A stretch of 64,000 nucleotides of DNA from Mycobacterium sp. ITM-2016-00318 (GCF_002968285.2 NZ_CP134400.1:4092001-4156000); one strand, 5' to 3'. Counted from the first letter of the stretch, positions 1 through 10,311 are shown. Made by a program: numbers and translations. The notes: generated by a model from the sequence alone, not told the origin.

Positions 1-11
1 GCCTGTGGGCA

Positions 12-311
12 GTGCGCGTCGAGCACGCGCAGCACACCGACGCGCCGCAGCGGCGACTGACGATGCGCAACGCGTTTCTGCTGTACCGGTTCACCGGTAT
101 TCGCGCGCGCATGGTGCGAGTCGTGTACTGGCTCTGGCTGGCTTTCCTCGCGCTGGTCATCGTTGTCATCGCAGTCAGCGCCTTCGAAGACCCACGAGTG
201 CTGCCGTCGAACGTCGTTGCGCTCGTCGCGTGGGTGGGGTGGGGAGTCGGCCTGCGCTACTGGGCCGAATCGCACAATGACCGGGCCGTGCGCGCGCGGG
301 CCGCAGCCTAG
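12..311 (+). CDS. small two-helix membrane protein, possibly 5'-truncated
   Basis: I do not recognise a family. The predicted 99 residues contain two hydrophobic segments (about residues 37-57 and 66-82) flanked by basic ends, so an inner-membrane protein is likely. The frame is open back to the window edge, so the gene may really begin outside the window. An in-frame ATG at 63 is another possible start, and no clear Shine-Dalgarno decides between them. It is convergent with tatB and the two coding ends overlap by 4 bases. Its function cannot be inferred from this context. Confidence 0.5.
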   Translation: MRVEHAQHTDAPQRRLTMRNAFLLYRFTGIRARMVRVVYWLWLAFLALVIVVIAVSAFEDPRVLPSNVVALVAWVGWGVGLRYWAESHNDRAVRARAAA

Positions 312-699
312 GTGGCGTCGCTGTCGAACGGGGTCACACCGGGTTGCCGGGTTGTCGGCGTCGACGGTGTCGTCGGGTCCACGGTGGGCTGCACCGCAGG
401 GTTGTCGTCGAACTTGCCGGTGAAGATCGAATCGTCGCCGTCCAGAAGGTGTTTCGTCAGCGCGGCGCGCGGCGTCATCCCGCGCAGCTTCTGCAGCTCG
501 CTCAGGGGCTCGCGTAGATCGTCGAACTCGGGCCCGAGGTCGTCGCGCAGCTGCTTGGTCGCACCGCTGACGTAGTCGCGGGCCTGGCGCAGTGCATCCG
601 ACGTCCATCGGATGGCGCCGGGCAGCCGCTCCGGCCCGAGAATCACCAGCCCGGCGATCACCAGGAGCAGCATCTCGCCCCAGCCGACGTTGGCGAACA

Positions 700-700
<1 letters not shown>
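308..700 (-). CDS. tatB: Sec-independent protein translocase subunit TatB
   Basis: TatB cooperates with TatC to recognise twin-arginine signal peptides at the inner membrane. The 130-residue product has the family layout: a short periplasmic N-terminus, one membrane helix at about residues 7-21, the Gly-Pro hinge followed by ERLP at residues 22-27, an amphipathic helix, and a low-complexity Pro/Thr-rich tail from about residue 100. The start is firm because its ATG overlaps the htrA stop as TAATG. The pairing with htrA, rseA and sigE matches what I recall of Rv1221-Rv1224 in M. tuberculosis, suggesting co-transcription with the envelope-stress genes. Its end overlaps the convergent small membrane gene by 4 bases. 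Confidence 0.93.
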
Positions 701-2659
<1,959 letters not shown>

Positions 2660-2745
2660 CCCGCTCCTCTCGGCCCATCACCCTCGCGATAGACGGTTCA
2701 CACTTGAATGTAGCGCGGGAGCCGCCCCCCGACACCCGGGAACGG

Positions 2746-3546
2746 TCAGGCGGACCTGGCTGTGTCGGCCGAATGCCGGGCCAGATGGTCCCGCAGCGCC
2801 TGCCGACCGCGGTGGATGCGGCTGCGTACGGTGCCGAGCTTCACGCCGAGCGTCGCCCCGATCTCCTCGTAGGAAAGACCTTCGATATCGCACAGCACGA
2901 CCGCGGCACGGAATTCCGGCGGCAGCGAGTCGAGCGCGGCCTGCAGGTCCGGGCCGAGCCGCGAGTCGTGGTAGATCTCCTCGGGGTTCGGCTCGTCGGC
3001 AGGCACCCGGTCGTAGTCCTCGGGCAGCGCCTCCATGCGAATGCGGCTGCGCCTGCGGACCATGTCGAGGAAGAGGTTGGTGGTGATGCGGTGCAGCCAG
3101 CCTTCGAAGGTGCCCGGCTGGTAGTTCTGCACCGACCGGAAGACGCGGATGAAGGTCTCCTGCGTCAGATCCTCTGCGTCGTGCTGGTTACCCGACAGCC
3201 GGTAGGCCAGCCGGTACACCCGGTCGGCGTGCTGACGAACCAGCTCATCCCATGACGGCATGGTGGCGTGGTCGCCGGTGGCGTCGAACACCGCCGTGCC
3301 CTGTGGCTCATCGGAAGGCTCAACCCATTCGCCGTCGGTGTACCGCTCGAGGTGGGACATCGAAACAGGGGCCAGGTGGGGGGCCGTTGTGGTTGTGGTC
3401 GTCGGATCCTCCAGATCACAGCGTTCACCGCTTATCGGCAACGCGACATCGGCAGCAACGCGAGGGTCGACACGGTTATTCCCAGAGCGCCAGCGTCCGC
3501 CGTGTTCCATGCGGCTTACCGTTCCCGACCGTGGTGTGGCTGGCAT
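2746..3546 (-). CDS. sigE: ECF sigma factor SigE
   Basis: Extracytoplasmic-function sigma factor for surface, detergent and heat stress. Sigma region 2 ([20 protein letters not shown] through the [15 protein letters not shown] segment and the RRR-rich end) and region 4 ([11 protein letters not shown], then the helix-turn-helix [20 protein letters not shown]) are intact and very close to M. tuberculosis SigE as I remember it. The N-terminus is variable. In-frame ATG codons at 3546, 3510 and 3360 could all start translation, and the last matches the internal MSH start region used for shorter SigE isoforms in M. tuberculosis. The longest version is listed. rseA, htrA and tatB follow on the same strand. 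Confidence 0.93.
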   Translation of the reverse strand: MPATPRSGTVSRMEHGGRWRSGNNRVDPRVAADVALPISGERCDLEDPTTTTTTAPHLAPVSMSHLERYTDGEWVEPSDEPQGTAVFDATGDHATMPSWDELVRQHADRVYRLAYRLSGNQHDAEDLTQETFIRVFRSVQNYQPGTFEGWLHRITTNLFLDMVRRRSRIRMEALPEDYDRVPADEPNPEEIYHDSRLGPDLQAALDSLPPEFRAAVVLCDIEGLSYEEIGATLGVKLGTVRSRIHRGRQALRDHLARHSADTARSA

Positions 3547-3700
3547 ATGAGCGAACTGAACTTTCCCTGAGAAACCTGATTGTTACCAACATCACCCATG
3601 CCTCACCTGGGCAAACTGCGAAACTCGCGAACTCAGTTGACCGGGCCGGCGCGGGCGTGTCGCAGTGGTACCCGATTCGGCACCCCTCTACGCTGCGGGC

Positions 3701-4381
3701 ATGGCCGATGCCCCGGCGAGCCAGCCGCAACCCAGCCGCGCCGAGTCGATCGTCAACCATGCCGAACAGTCGATATCCGAGGACGCCATCGTCGCCGCGG
3801 CGCGCGACCGCGCCGTCGAGACCGGTGCGGGCGCGGTCAGCCCCGCCGTTGGGGCGCTCCTGAGCGTGCTGGCCAAGATCAGCGGCGCCAAGGCCGTCGT
3901 CGAAGTAGGCACCGGGGCAGGCGTCAGCGGGCTGTGGCTGCTCTCCGGAATGCGGGACGACGGTGTGCTCACCACGATCGACGTCGAACCCGAACATCAG
4001 CGCCTTGCCAAGCAGGCGTTCAGCGAGGCGGGCATCGGGCCGTCGCGGACCCGACTGATCGGCGGACGTGCCCAGGACGTCCTGACCCGGCTCGCCGACG
4101 AGTCCTACGACCTGGTGTTCGTCGACGCGGAACCGGCCGACCAACCGGATTTCGTCTCCGAAGGCATTCGGCTGCTGCGACCGGGTGGGGCGATCGTCGT
4201 GCACCGCGCGGCGCTCGGCGGACGGGCGGGCGATGCCAAAGCTCACGACGCCGAGGTCACCGCTGTGCGGGAGGCCGCCCGGTTGATCGCCGAGGACGAA
4301 CGCCTGACGCCGGTACTCGTACCTCTGGGCGACGGCTTACTGGCCGCGGCCCGCGACTGGCCCTCCCGCGACGAGGACTGA
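3701..4381 (+). CDS. O-methyltransferase (Rv1220c-like), SAM-dependent
   Basis: Class I SAM-dependent O-methyltransferase of the caffeoyl-CoA/catechol type. The 226-residue product has glycine-rich motif [13 protein letters not shown] at about residues 66-77, an acidic ribose-binding motif (TIDVEPEHQ) and the [10 protein letters not shown] metal/SAM motif. It is divergent from sigE, an arrangement I recall for Rv1220c. The frame extends back to a GTG at 3665, but the ATG at 3701 gives a normal-length N-terminus. The substrate is unknown. The 154-base divergent spacer must carry the sigE promoter region. Confidence 0.88.
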   Translation: MADAPASQPQPSRAESIVNHAEQSISEDAIVAAARDRAVETGAGAVSPAVGALLSVLAKISGAKAVVEVGTGAGVSGLWLLSGMRDDGVLTTIDVEPEHQRLAKQAFSEAGIGPSRTRLIGGRAQDVLTRLADESYDLVFVDAEPADQPDFVSEGIRLLRPGGAIVVHRAALGGRAGDAKAHDAEVTAVREAARLIAEDERLTPVLVPLGDGLLAAARDWPSRDED

Positions 4382-4461
4382 CTCGCTTCGCGCGGTGTGC
4401 GCGCCGATGCGATAGCTGTCGCGATTTTACGGAGTTTTGACTGTAATGCCCATTGACTCCG

Positions 4462-4501
4462 CGCTGAACGCGCGTTTAAGATACTAAACATGCGTTCAGC
4501 G
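4462..4501. promoter_or_regulatory. 40-bp palindromic operator overlapping the tetR start codon
   Basis: Arms 4462-4478 and 4485-4501 are inverted repeats around a 6-base spacer. The outer 10 bases (CGCTGAACGC / GCGTTCAGCG) match perfectly and 15 of 17 positions pair overall. The right arm covers the ATG at 4490 of the downstream TetR gene. A palindrome at this position is the expected autorepression site for a TetR dimer. Binding would block transcription, and the near-absent leader suggests leaderless translation. No second copy lies within the operon, consistent with a single control point. Confidence 0.75.
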
Positions 4502-5176
4502 GACGATTTGACGGCCCTCGCCCGAATTCGCGACGCCGCGATCGAGCAGGTGGGTCAGCACGGCTTCAGCGTCGGACTGCGCGCCATCGCCCAGGCGGCA
4601 GGCGTGAGCGCCGCGCTGGTCATCCACCACTTCGGCTCGAAGGACGGTCTGCTGCGGGCGTGCGACGAATACATCCTCGAAGAAATCCGCGCGTCCAAGT
4701 CGGAGTCACTCAAGTCCGCGGACGCCACGTCGTGGTTCGCGCAGATGGCCGAAATCGAGTCGTATGCGCCGATGATGGCCTACCTGGTGCGCAGCATGCA
4801 GTCCGGCAGCGCGCTGGCCAAAAACTTCTGGCAGCGCATGATCAACAACGCCGAGGAGTACCTCGAAGAGGGCGTTCGCGCGGGCACACTGAAGCCCAGC
4901 CGAGACCCGAAGGCCAGGGCCAAGTTCCTCGGCATCAACAATGGCGGCGGCTTCCTGCTGTACCTGCAGATGCACGACAACCCCACCGACCTACGTGCCG
5001 TCCTTCGCGATTACGCCGAAGACATGGTGCTGCCCGCGCTCGAGCTCTACTCCAACGGCCTGATGGCCGACTCGGCCATGTACGAGGCATTTCTCGCCCA
5101 GCGCGAACAAGGAATTCCGTTCAGCACTTCAACTGAAGGAGATCACGATGACGGCGACGTCACTGCAACGGTCTGA
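4490..5176 (+). CDS. TetR-family repressor of the adjacent ABC exporter (Rv1219c-like)
   Basis: TetR/AcrR transcriptional repressor of 228 residues. The N-terminal DNA-binding domain has the helix-turn-helix at about residues 28-50 (RAIAQAAGVSAALVIHHFGS). The rest is a helical ligand-binding/dimerisation domain. It heads an operon with an ABC exporter and overlaps the ATPase gene by 29 bases. The M. tuberculosis equivalent (Rv1219c, recalled) represses its own operon with Rv1218c-Rv1217c, a multidrug efflux system. Its ATG lies inside a palindrome at 4462-4501, supporting autoregulation. The inducing ligand is unknown. Confidence 0.9.
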   Translation: MRSADDLTALARIRDAAIEQVGQHGFSVGLRAIAQAAGVSAALVIHHFGSKDGLLRACDEYILEEIRASKSESLKSADATSWFAQMAEIESYAPMMAYLVRSMQSGSALAKNFWQRMINNAEEYLEEGVRAGTLKPSRDPKARAKFLGINNGGGFLLYLQMHDNPTDLRAVLRDYAEDMVLPALELYSNGLMADSAMYEAFLAQREQGIPFSTSTEGDHDDGDVTATV

Positions 5177-6086
5177 CACGAACGAGGGCTCTCGGGCGGC
5201 GGTCGAAATCCGCGGGCTCGACAAGTCTTTCGGTCGCACCAAGGCACTCGACGGGCTGGATCTGACCGTCGCGCCGGGTGACATCACCGGGTTCCTCGGA
5301 CCCAACGGCGCGGGCAAATCCACCACCATCCGCGTGCTGCTCGGCCTGCTACGCGCCGACGGCGGCACTGTGCGACTGCTCGGTGGCGACCCATGGCGCG
5401 ATGCCGTGTCGCTGCATCACCGCATCGCCTACGTCCCAGGCGATGTGACGCTGTGGCCCAACCTGACCGGTCTGCAGGCCATCGACTTCCTCGCGCGGTT
5501 GCGTGGCGACGGCGCGGTCGACACACGTCGGCGCGACCAGCTCATCGAGCGGTTCGAGCTCGACCCCCACAAGAGGGCGCGCACCTACTCGAAGGGAAAC
5601 AGACAGAAGGTCGCGATCGTCGCGGCGTTCTCGACCAACGCCGAGCTCTACATCCTCGACGAGCCGACATCGGGCCTTGACCCGTTGATGGAGAAGGCCT
5701 TTCAGACCTGTGTGCAGGAGGTGGCCCAACGCGGAGCTGCGGTGCTCCTTTCGAGCCACATCCTCGCCGAGGTCGAGAAACTGTGCAACAAGGTGACGAT
5801 CATCCGCGCGGGCCGTGCGGCGAAGACCGGCACGCTGGACGAGTTGCGGCACCTGATGCGGACCACGGTCACCGTGCGCACCCAACACGACGGGCGACGG
5901 CTCCAAGAGGCCCCCTTCGTCCACGACTTCTCGATCGCCGACGGCCACTACGTCTTCTCGGTCGACCGCACCAATCTCGACGGCGCGATGGCGCTGCTGA
6001 CTGAATTGGGAATCATCGACCTGACCGTCACGCCGGCATCCCTCGAGGACTTGTTCCTTCGCGAGTACCAGGGCGCGGGCCGATGA
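5148..6086 (+). CDS. ABC exporter ATP-binding subunit (Rv1218c-like)
   Basis: ATPase of a two-component ABC drug-type exporter, 312 residues. Walker A GPNGAGKST is at residues 51-59, Walker B LYILDEP at 167-173 and the switch histidine at 204 (SSH). The signature motif is atypical, YSKGNRQK at 147-154 instead of LSGGQ, as in the DrrA/CcmA-like subgroup. Residues after about 225 form an accessory C-terminal domain. The start has a strong Shine-Dalgarno (AAGGAG, 5135-5140). It overlaps tetR upstream, and its stop overlaps the permease start as ATGA, indicating translational coupling. By recalled homology with Rv1218c the substrates may be structurally varied drugs or a lipid; that is inference. 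Confidence 0.92.
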   Translation: MTATSLQRSDTNEGSRAAVEIRGLDKSFGRTKALDGLDLTVAPGDITGFLGPNGAGKSTTIRVLLGLLRADGGTVRLLGGDPWRDAVSLHHRIAYVPGDVTLWPNLTGLQAIDFLARLRGDGAVDTRRRDQLIERFELDPHKRARTYSKGNRQKVAIVAAFSTNAELYILDEPTSGLDPLMEKAFQTCVQEVAQRGAAVLLSSHILAEVEKLCNKVTIIRAGRAAKTGTLDELRHLMRTTVTVRTQHDGRRLQEAPFVHDFSIADGHYVFSVDRTNLDGAMALLTELGIIDLTVTPASLEDLFLREYQGAGR

Positions 6087-7705
6087 CGGCGACCGCCGTC
6101 GCGCCGCACGCCGGCCGACACGAGTCACCGCCTCCGGCTTCCCCCTTCACCGGCGTCGGCAAATTGATCAGGCTCGCGCTACGCCGCGACCGCGTCCGGC
6201 TCAGCGTCTGGATCGCCTCGTTGACGCTGATGATGGTGTACGCACCGAATGCCATCAAGCTGGCTTACCCCGAGGAAGCGCAGCGCGCGGCGCGCGTGAA
6301 CCTTCTCAAGACACCGGCCGGAATGATCCTCGGCGGCCCTATGTTCGGCGTCAAGGAGACCGACCTCGGCGTGATGATGGCCAACGAGCTCATGCTGACA
6401 CTCATCATCGCCGCATCGATCATGTCGATTCTCACGGTCATTCGGCACACCCGTGCCGAGGAGGAAAGCGGCGCAGCAGAATTGATGCTGTCATCGGTTG
6501 TGAGCCGCCACGCCAGGACCTACGCGGCGCTGATCCTCGTCGGCGCCGTCAACGCGGTGCTGGCGGTGACCATGACGGCGGCGATGGCCGCAACCGGCTT
6601 CGGCGTCGTCGACACCGCCGCGATGTGCCTCGGTGTCACGGCGGTGTCGATGGTCTTCGGTGCCGTCGCGGCGGTCACCGCTCAACTCTGGCGGCAGGCC
6701 CGCGCCGCCACCGGAGCGGCAATGGGACTGCTCGCGCTGGCCGCACTGGTGCGCGGCGTCGGCGACGTCATCGACAACTCCGGCAGCGCGCTGTCCTGGT
6801 TCTCCCCCATCGCCTGGGCGCAGCAGATGCGCGCGTTCGTCGACGTGCGGTGGTGGCCGCTGGCGTTGCTCGTCGTGCTCGCCGTCGGCCTCATCGCACT
6901 GGCCGCGGCGCTGGAGAGGAGCAGGCAGTACGACGACGGTGTGCTGCCGTCCTCCGGCGAGCATCCGAACGCGCGGCCGATCGGAGGCGTGCTCGGCCTG
7001 CATCTGACGCTGCAGCGGGGCCAGACGATCGGTTGGGCAGTCGGGTTTTTCTTGTCCGGCCTGGCTTTCGGGTCGATGACGAAGTCGCTGCTGGACGCGG
7101 CAGCTGACAACGAACTGCTGCAGCGGGTGCTCGCGCAGCAGGGCACCGACGGCGTTTACACCACCCTGACGCAGTTCCTTGCCGCCGCAGCCACCGCCTA
7201 TGTCGTGTCCGCGGTATTGCGGGTGCGGGCCGACGAGGAGTCCGGCCTCGGCGAGGTCCTGCTCGCCGGCGCGGTGTCGCGGTGGCGGTGGCTGGTCAGC
7301 GCCGTCATCGCGGCGATCCTCGGATCCACCGTGCTGATGGTGTCGGCCGGTCTGGGAATGGGTCTCGGAGCGGGCCTCACGATCGGCGAACCGCAGACGA
7401 TCTGGCGACTCACGCTCGCCGGCCTGGCCTTCGTCCCCGCGATGGCGGCGATGGCCGCGGTTGCGGCCCTCGCCGTTGCGCTGCGATCCGCTTGGATCGG
7501 TTGGCTGGCAGTCAGTTTCGTGATCATCTCGCTCTACCTCGGCGCGTTGCTGCGACTCCCGCAGTGGCTGCTCGACGTATCGCCGGTGGGCCAGACCGGG
7601 GCGCCGACCGAATATTCCGCCGTCGCGCTCATCGCCATCGCGATCACGGCCATGGCCCTGACCCTTGCCGCGGGCACGATTTACCGACGCCGCGACGCCG
7701 TCTGA
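6083..7705 (+). CDS. ABC exporter permease subunit (Rv1217c-like)
   Basis: Polytopic permease of 540 residues, with about 12 hydrophobic segments arranged as two similar halves around a polar loop near residues 285-300. This architecture is typical of large single-chain permeases paired with one DrrA-like ATPase. The ATGA overlap with the upstream ATPase gene makes the functional pairing very likely. It is followed 16 bases later by two membrane methyltransferase genes on the same strand. No substrate can be read from the sequence. Confidence 0.88.
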   Translation: MTATAVAPHAGRHESPPPASPFTGVGKLIRLALRRDRVRLSVWIASLTLMMVYAPNAIKLAYPEEAQRAARVNLLKTPAGMILGGPMFGVKETDLGVMMANELMLTLIIAASIMSILTVIRHTRAEEESGAAELMLSSVVSRHARTYAALILVGAVNAVLAVTMTAAMAATGFGVVDTAAMCLGVTAVSMVFGAVAAVTAQLWRQARAATGAAMGLLALAALVRGVGDVIDNSGSALSWFSPIAWAQQMRAFVDVRWWPLALLVVLAVGLIALAAALERSRQYDDGVLPSSGEHPNARPIGGVLGLHLTLQRGQTIGWAVGFFLSGLAFGSMTKSLLDAAADNELLQRVLAQQGTDGVYTTLTQFLAAAATAYVVSAVLRVRADEESGLGEVLLAGAVSRWRWLVSAVIAAILGSTVLMVSAGLGMGLGAGLTIGEPQTIWRLTLAGLAFVPAMAAMAAVAALAVALRSAWIGWLAVSFVIISLYLGALLRLPQWLLDVSPVGQTGAPTEYSAVALIAIAITAMALTLAAGTIYRRRDAV

Positions 7706-7721
7706 ACCGACAGGAGGAATC

Positions 7722-8396
7722 GTGAAGCTCACTCTTCAGATGATGTGGTACACCGCCTTCAGCATCCTCTTCTTCGCTGTGCTGTTGTTCTGGCCCGCAG
7801 GGACATTCGATTACTGGCAGGCATGGGTCTTCATCGCCGTGTTCCTCGTCGGGGCCATGGTGCCGATGGTCTACCTTGCGGTGAAGTACCCCGACGCGTT
7901 TCGGCGGCGCACCCACTCCGGGCCCTTCGCGGAGACGCGGATGGCGCAGAGACTCATCAATATCGGCATCATCGCGACGGCCGTCGCCGCGGCAGTGCTC
8001 AGCGCGCTCGACCACCGGTTCGGCTGGTCGAGCGTGCCGACGGCGGTTGTCGTCATCGGCAACGTGCTCGTCCTCGCCGGACTCGCGGTGGCCGAACTCG
8101 TCGTCATCCAGAACAACTATGCGGCGGCGACGATCACCGTTGAAGCGGATCAGCCCGCCGTGTCCACCGGACTGTACGGCGTCGTCCGCCACCCGATGTA
8201 CGTCGGCGCGCTGATCATGATCGCGGGCATGCCGCTCGCATTGGCGTCGTACTGGGGCTTGCTGACGATCATCCCTGGCGTGTTCGTCTTCGCCGCCCGA
8301 ATCACCGACGAGGAGAAGGCGTTACGCCAGGACCTCGACGGTTATGACGCCTACACCCAGAAGATGCACTACCGATTGGGGCCCGGGCTGTGGTGA
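7722..8396 (+). CDS. isoprenylcysteine carboxyl methyltransferase-like membrane protein (Rv1216c-like)
   Basis: Membrane methyltransferase-like protein of 224 residues with about five transmembrane segments. The hallmark C-terminal motif is GLYGVVRHPMYVG (about residues 152-164), the SAM-binding signature of the ICMT/phospholipid methyltransferase superfamily. It is followed by ARITDEEKAL and a conserved tail. GTG at 7722 is chosen because AGGAGG lies just upstream at 7712-7717. It is last but one in the tetR-ABC operon and overlaps the next gene by 4 bases (GTGA). M. tuberculosis has a similar-length protein here (Rv1216c, recalled). The acceptor substrate is unknown; actinobacteria are not known to prenylate proteins, so small molecules or lipids are more plausible. 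Confidence 0.85.
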   Translation: MKLTLQMMWYTAFSILFFAVLLFWPAGTFDYWQAWVFIAVFLVGAMVPMVYLAVKYPDAFRRRTHSGPFAETRMAQRLINIGIIATAVAAAVLSALDHRFGWSSVPTAVVVIGNVLVLAGLAVAELVVIQNNYAAATITVEADQPAVSTGLYGVVRHPMYVGALIMIAGMPLALASYWGLLTIIPGVFVFAARITDEEKALRQDLDGYDAYTQKMHYRLGPGLW

Positions 8397-9073
8397 GTAT
8401 GAAAACCGTTGTCCGAGCGACGATCACATCTGTTGTCGGCGCCGCCCTGTTCGGCCTGCTCGTGTTCCCACCCGCCGGCACGGTCGCGTACTGGCGGGGC
8501 TGGGCGTTCATCGCGGTATTCGCCGGCGCGACGTTGATTCCCAGCGCGTACCTGGCGGTGAAGAATCCCGACGCCCTGCGGCGACGCATGCAGGCAGGTC
8601 CAGGCGCGGAGACGCGACCGCTGCAGAAGGTCATCATCGCCTTCGCGTTCCTGTCGATGGGCGCCATGATCGTCGTCAGCGCGCTGGACTTCCGCCTCGG
8701 TTGGTCGAGGGTGCCGGACGCGGTGTCGGTTCTCGGGCTCGTCCTCGTCGGCGCGGGGCTCACCATCGCCATGCTGGTGACGATTCAAAATGGTTATGCC
8801 GCAGCCAATGTCAAGGTCGAGTCAGGCCAGCAGCTGTCGTCGACGGGTTGGTACGGTTTCGTCCGGCACCCGATGTATTTCGGCAACGTCGTCCTGATGG
8901 TAGGCATCCCGCTCGCCCTCGGTTCATACTGGGGTCTGCTGATCGTCGTCACCGGCGTTGCGGTGCTGGCGTTTCGCATCACCGACGAGGAGTCGCTGCT
9001 GACGCAGCAGTTGGCCGGCTATCGCGAGTACATGCAGAAGGTGCACTACCGGTTGGTGCCCTACGTGTGGTGA
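8393..9073 (+). CDS. second ICMT-like membrane methyltransferase, tandem paralogue
   Basis: Paralogue of the preceding gene. Both share the PAGT..YW..W.FIAVF N-terminal block, the YLAVK.PDA.RRR block, the VRHPMY.G signature and the ITDEE..L.Q...Y..Y.QK.HYRL tail, which points to tandem duplication followed by divergence. The product is about 226 residues with a similar membrane profile. Start candidates are GTG at 8390, GTG at 8393 (overlapping the upstream stop as GTGA) and ATG at 8399; 8393 fits the operon pattern. Its last bases overlap the convergent gene ending at 9061. Function as for the neighbour: SAM-dependent methylation of an unidentified acceptor at the membrane. Confidence 0.82.
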   Translation: MSMKTVVRATITSVVGAALFGLLVFPPAGTVAYWRGWAFIAVFAGATLIPSAYLAVKNPDALRRRMQAGPGAETRPLQKVIIAFAFLSMGAMIVVSALDFRLGWSRVPDAVSVLGLVLVGAGLTIAMLVTIQNGYAAANVKVESGQQLSSTGWYGFVRHPMYFGNVVLMVGIPLALGSYWGLLIVVTGVAVLAFRITDEESLLTQQLAGYREYMQKVHYRLVPYVW

Positions 9074-9450
9074 CGGCGAGCCGCCCGCCAGACCAGAAGG
9101 AAAACCGCCACCACCGTGAATCGCAGCACGGCATTGCCGATCAGCGTGCCGTTGGTCTCGGTCAAGCCCAGGTAGACGAGAACGAGGATGCCGCTGGCTC
9201 CGTGCAGCACCGCAAAGGTCGTCACGACCAGGCCCAGCGCCGCTGGATCGGTCAGCCGGGTCGCGCCGAAAGACAACACCGCGACGGCGAGCTCGGCCCC
9301 GGCGACGAGATAGACGAGCAGGTAATCGGGTCGCGCGAGGGTGATACCCACCGCCGACGGGATCGCGGTCGGAAACGCCGTCAACACGATGGCGCCCGCA
9401 AGGGTGATCAGGCCGTGCACGAACAGCACGATGCGTAGTGGGCGGTACAT
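9061..9450 (-). CDS. four-helix small membrane protein, candidate ECF41 target
   Basis: Product of 129 residues with four hydrophobic helices and an ArgArgHisHis-containing tail; no family is confidently recognised. The start is supported by AAAGGA about 8 bases before the ATG. It is divergent from a decayed ECF41-type sigma gene. Its upstream region contains TGTCATA-N16-CGTC (9529 to 9503, minus strand), which resembles the ECF41 consensus promoter (TGTCACA-N16-CGTC, recalled). It may therefore once have been the partner target of that sigma factor. Its end overlaps the upstream methyltransferase gene convergently by 13 bases. Confidence 0.65.
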   Translation of the reverse strand: MYRPLRIVLFVHGLITLAGAIVLTAFPTAIPSAVGITLARPDYLLVYLVAGAELAVAVLSFGATRLTDPAALGLVVTTFAVLHGASGILVLVYLGLTETNGTLIGNAVLRFTVVAVFLLVWRAARRHHT

Positions 9451-9466
9451 GTCGGTGGTCCTTTTC

Positions 9467-9494
9467 TGTCATGGAACTGCCACTGCAGATCGTC
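9467..9494 (+). promoter_or_regulatory. possible ECF41-type promoter toward the sigma pseudogene
   Basis: TGTCATG at 9467-9473 is followed 17 bases later by CGTC at 9491-9494. This is one base longer than the spacing of the recalled ECF41 consensus (TGTCACA-N16-CGTC). It reads toward the degenerate sigma gene and would represent autoregulation. The spacing difference makes it weaker than the opposite-strand copy. Confidence 0.35.
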
Positions 9495-9502
9495 ACGTGT
9501 AT

Positions 9503-9529
9503 GACGATGAAATGTCGCCGGATATGACA
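9503..9529 (-). promoter_or_regulatory. ECF41-type promoter toward the four-helix membrane gene
   Basis: On the minus strand TGTCATA (9529-9523), a 16-base spacer and CGTC (9506-9503) match the recalled ECF41 consensus TGTCACA-N16-CGTC at 10 of 11 fixed bases. It points at the gene starting at 9450, placing a start site about 40-50 bases upstream of the ATG. The cognate sigma gene next door appears inactivated. Confidence 0.55.
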
Positions 9530-9538
9530 GGAGGGCCG

Positions 9539-10032
9539 ATGGACTTCGAAGCGCACCGCGAGCACCTGCATGCCGTCGCCTTCCGCATGCTCGGTACACG
9601 CAGCGAGGCCGACGATGCAGTGCAGGAGACGTGGCTGCGGATGAACCGGCGATGCCCGGCCGACGTGGCCAACCCGCGAGGCTGGCTCACCACGGTGATC
9701 GCCCGGATATGCCTGGACATGTTGCGGGCACGGAGCGCCTCGTGCTGCTGCACCCCGACGTCGAATTGCGCGCCGACGCCGTCGCCGGGGGCGGCCGCCC
9801 GGTGGTCGTACGGGGACGCGTCGACGTGGCGTCGCGGGCCTCGATGTTCGCGGCCAACTCGGTACACGCGGACGTCGCGCTCATCGACGGTGAACCCGGT
9901 GTCGTCGTCGCCCCCGAGGGCAGGTTGACGCTGGTGCTGCGCTTCGACGTCGGCGCCGACAGGATCGTCCACATCGACATCGAGGCCGACCCGCACCGGC
10001 TGTGCGACCTCGAGTTGGCCGTCCTGGATTGA
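9539..10032 (+). pseudogene. ECF41/SigJ-type sigma factor with internal deletion and frameshift
   Basis: The first ~65 codons encode a normal sigma region 2 start (AHREHLHAVAFRMLGTRSEADDAVQETWLR... to CLDMLRAR) after a good Shine-Dalgarno (AGGAGG, 9529-9534). Near 9725-9740 the coding sense jumps to another frame and continues as the C-terminal SnoaL-like domain typical of ECF41 factors (LVLLHPDVELRADAV ... GVVVAPEGRL ... VHIDIEADP), ending at 10032. The end of region 2, the linker and all of region 4 are missing, roughly 130 or more codons by comparison with family length of about 290. No functional sigma factor can be made. The original frame simply runs on to 9928. Confidence 0.8.
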
Positions 10033-10052
10033 TCCACACCCATGCTTGACCC

Positions 10053-10311
10053 GTGGAACTGCTGACGGGCCTCGGGCTGGCCACGGCATCGGGTCTGAAC
10101 GCCTACATCCCGCTCCTGGCGCTCGGCCTGCTGTCCGGGTTCACCGACCTGGTTTCGTTGCCGCACGGCGTCAGCGTCGCGTTGGTGTTCTTCGCGATCC
10201 TGCTACCAGTCGTGGTGCTGGCCGTGCTCGCGCTGCTGGTGTGGGGTTTCGTCAAGCTGTGGCGGCGCAGGCGACGGCAAAAGGCCCTCGCCCAGGCAGG
10301 AGGCAGGTTAG
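10053..10311 (+). pseudogene. DUF4126-type membrane protein, internally shortened and without its stop
   Basis: The start (MELLTGLGLATASGLNAYIP) is the typical N-terminus of DUF4126 membrane proteins, usually about 200 residues. After about 37 residues it jumps in frame to what looks like the family C-terminus (hydrophobic helix, then WGFVKLWRRRRRQK). The natural stop appears lost: a TAG at 10309-10311 sits out of frame just after a slippage-prone run of CAGG/AGG repeats, and the frame continues antisense through glgC to 11309. I read this as a deletion plus a small indel. Alternatively it is a short membrane protein with an unusual extension. Confidence 0.5.

Noticed and set aside
3547..3700. 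SigE-type autoregulatory promoter upstream of sigE
   Set aside because: GGTAAC and GTT elements can be found, but the spacing (about 20) does not fit the recalled SigE consensus convincingly.
9061..10311. Insertion-sequence cause for the damaged patch
   Set aside because: No transposase sequence, terminal inverted repeats or target-site duplication are visible at the deletion junctions.
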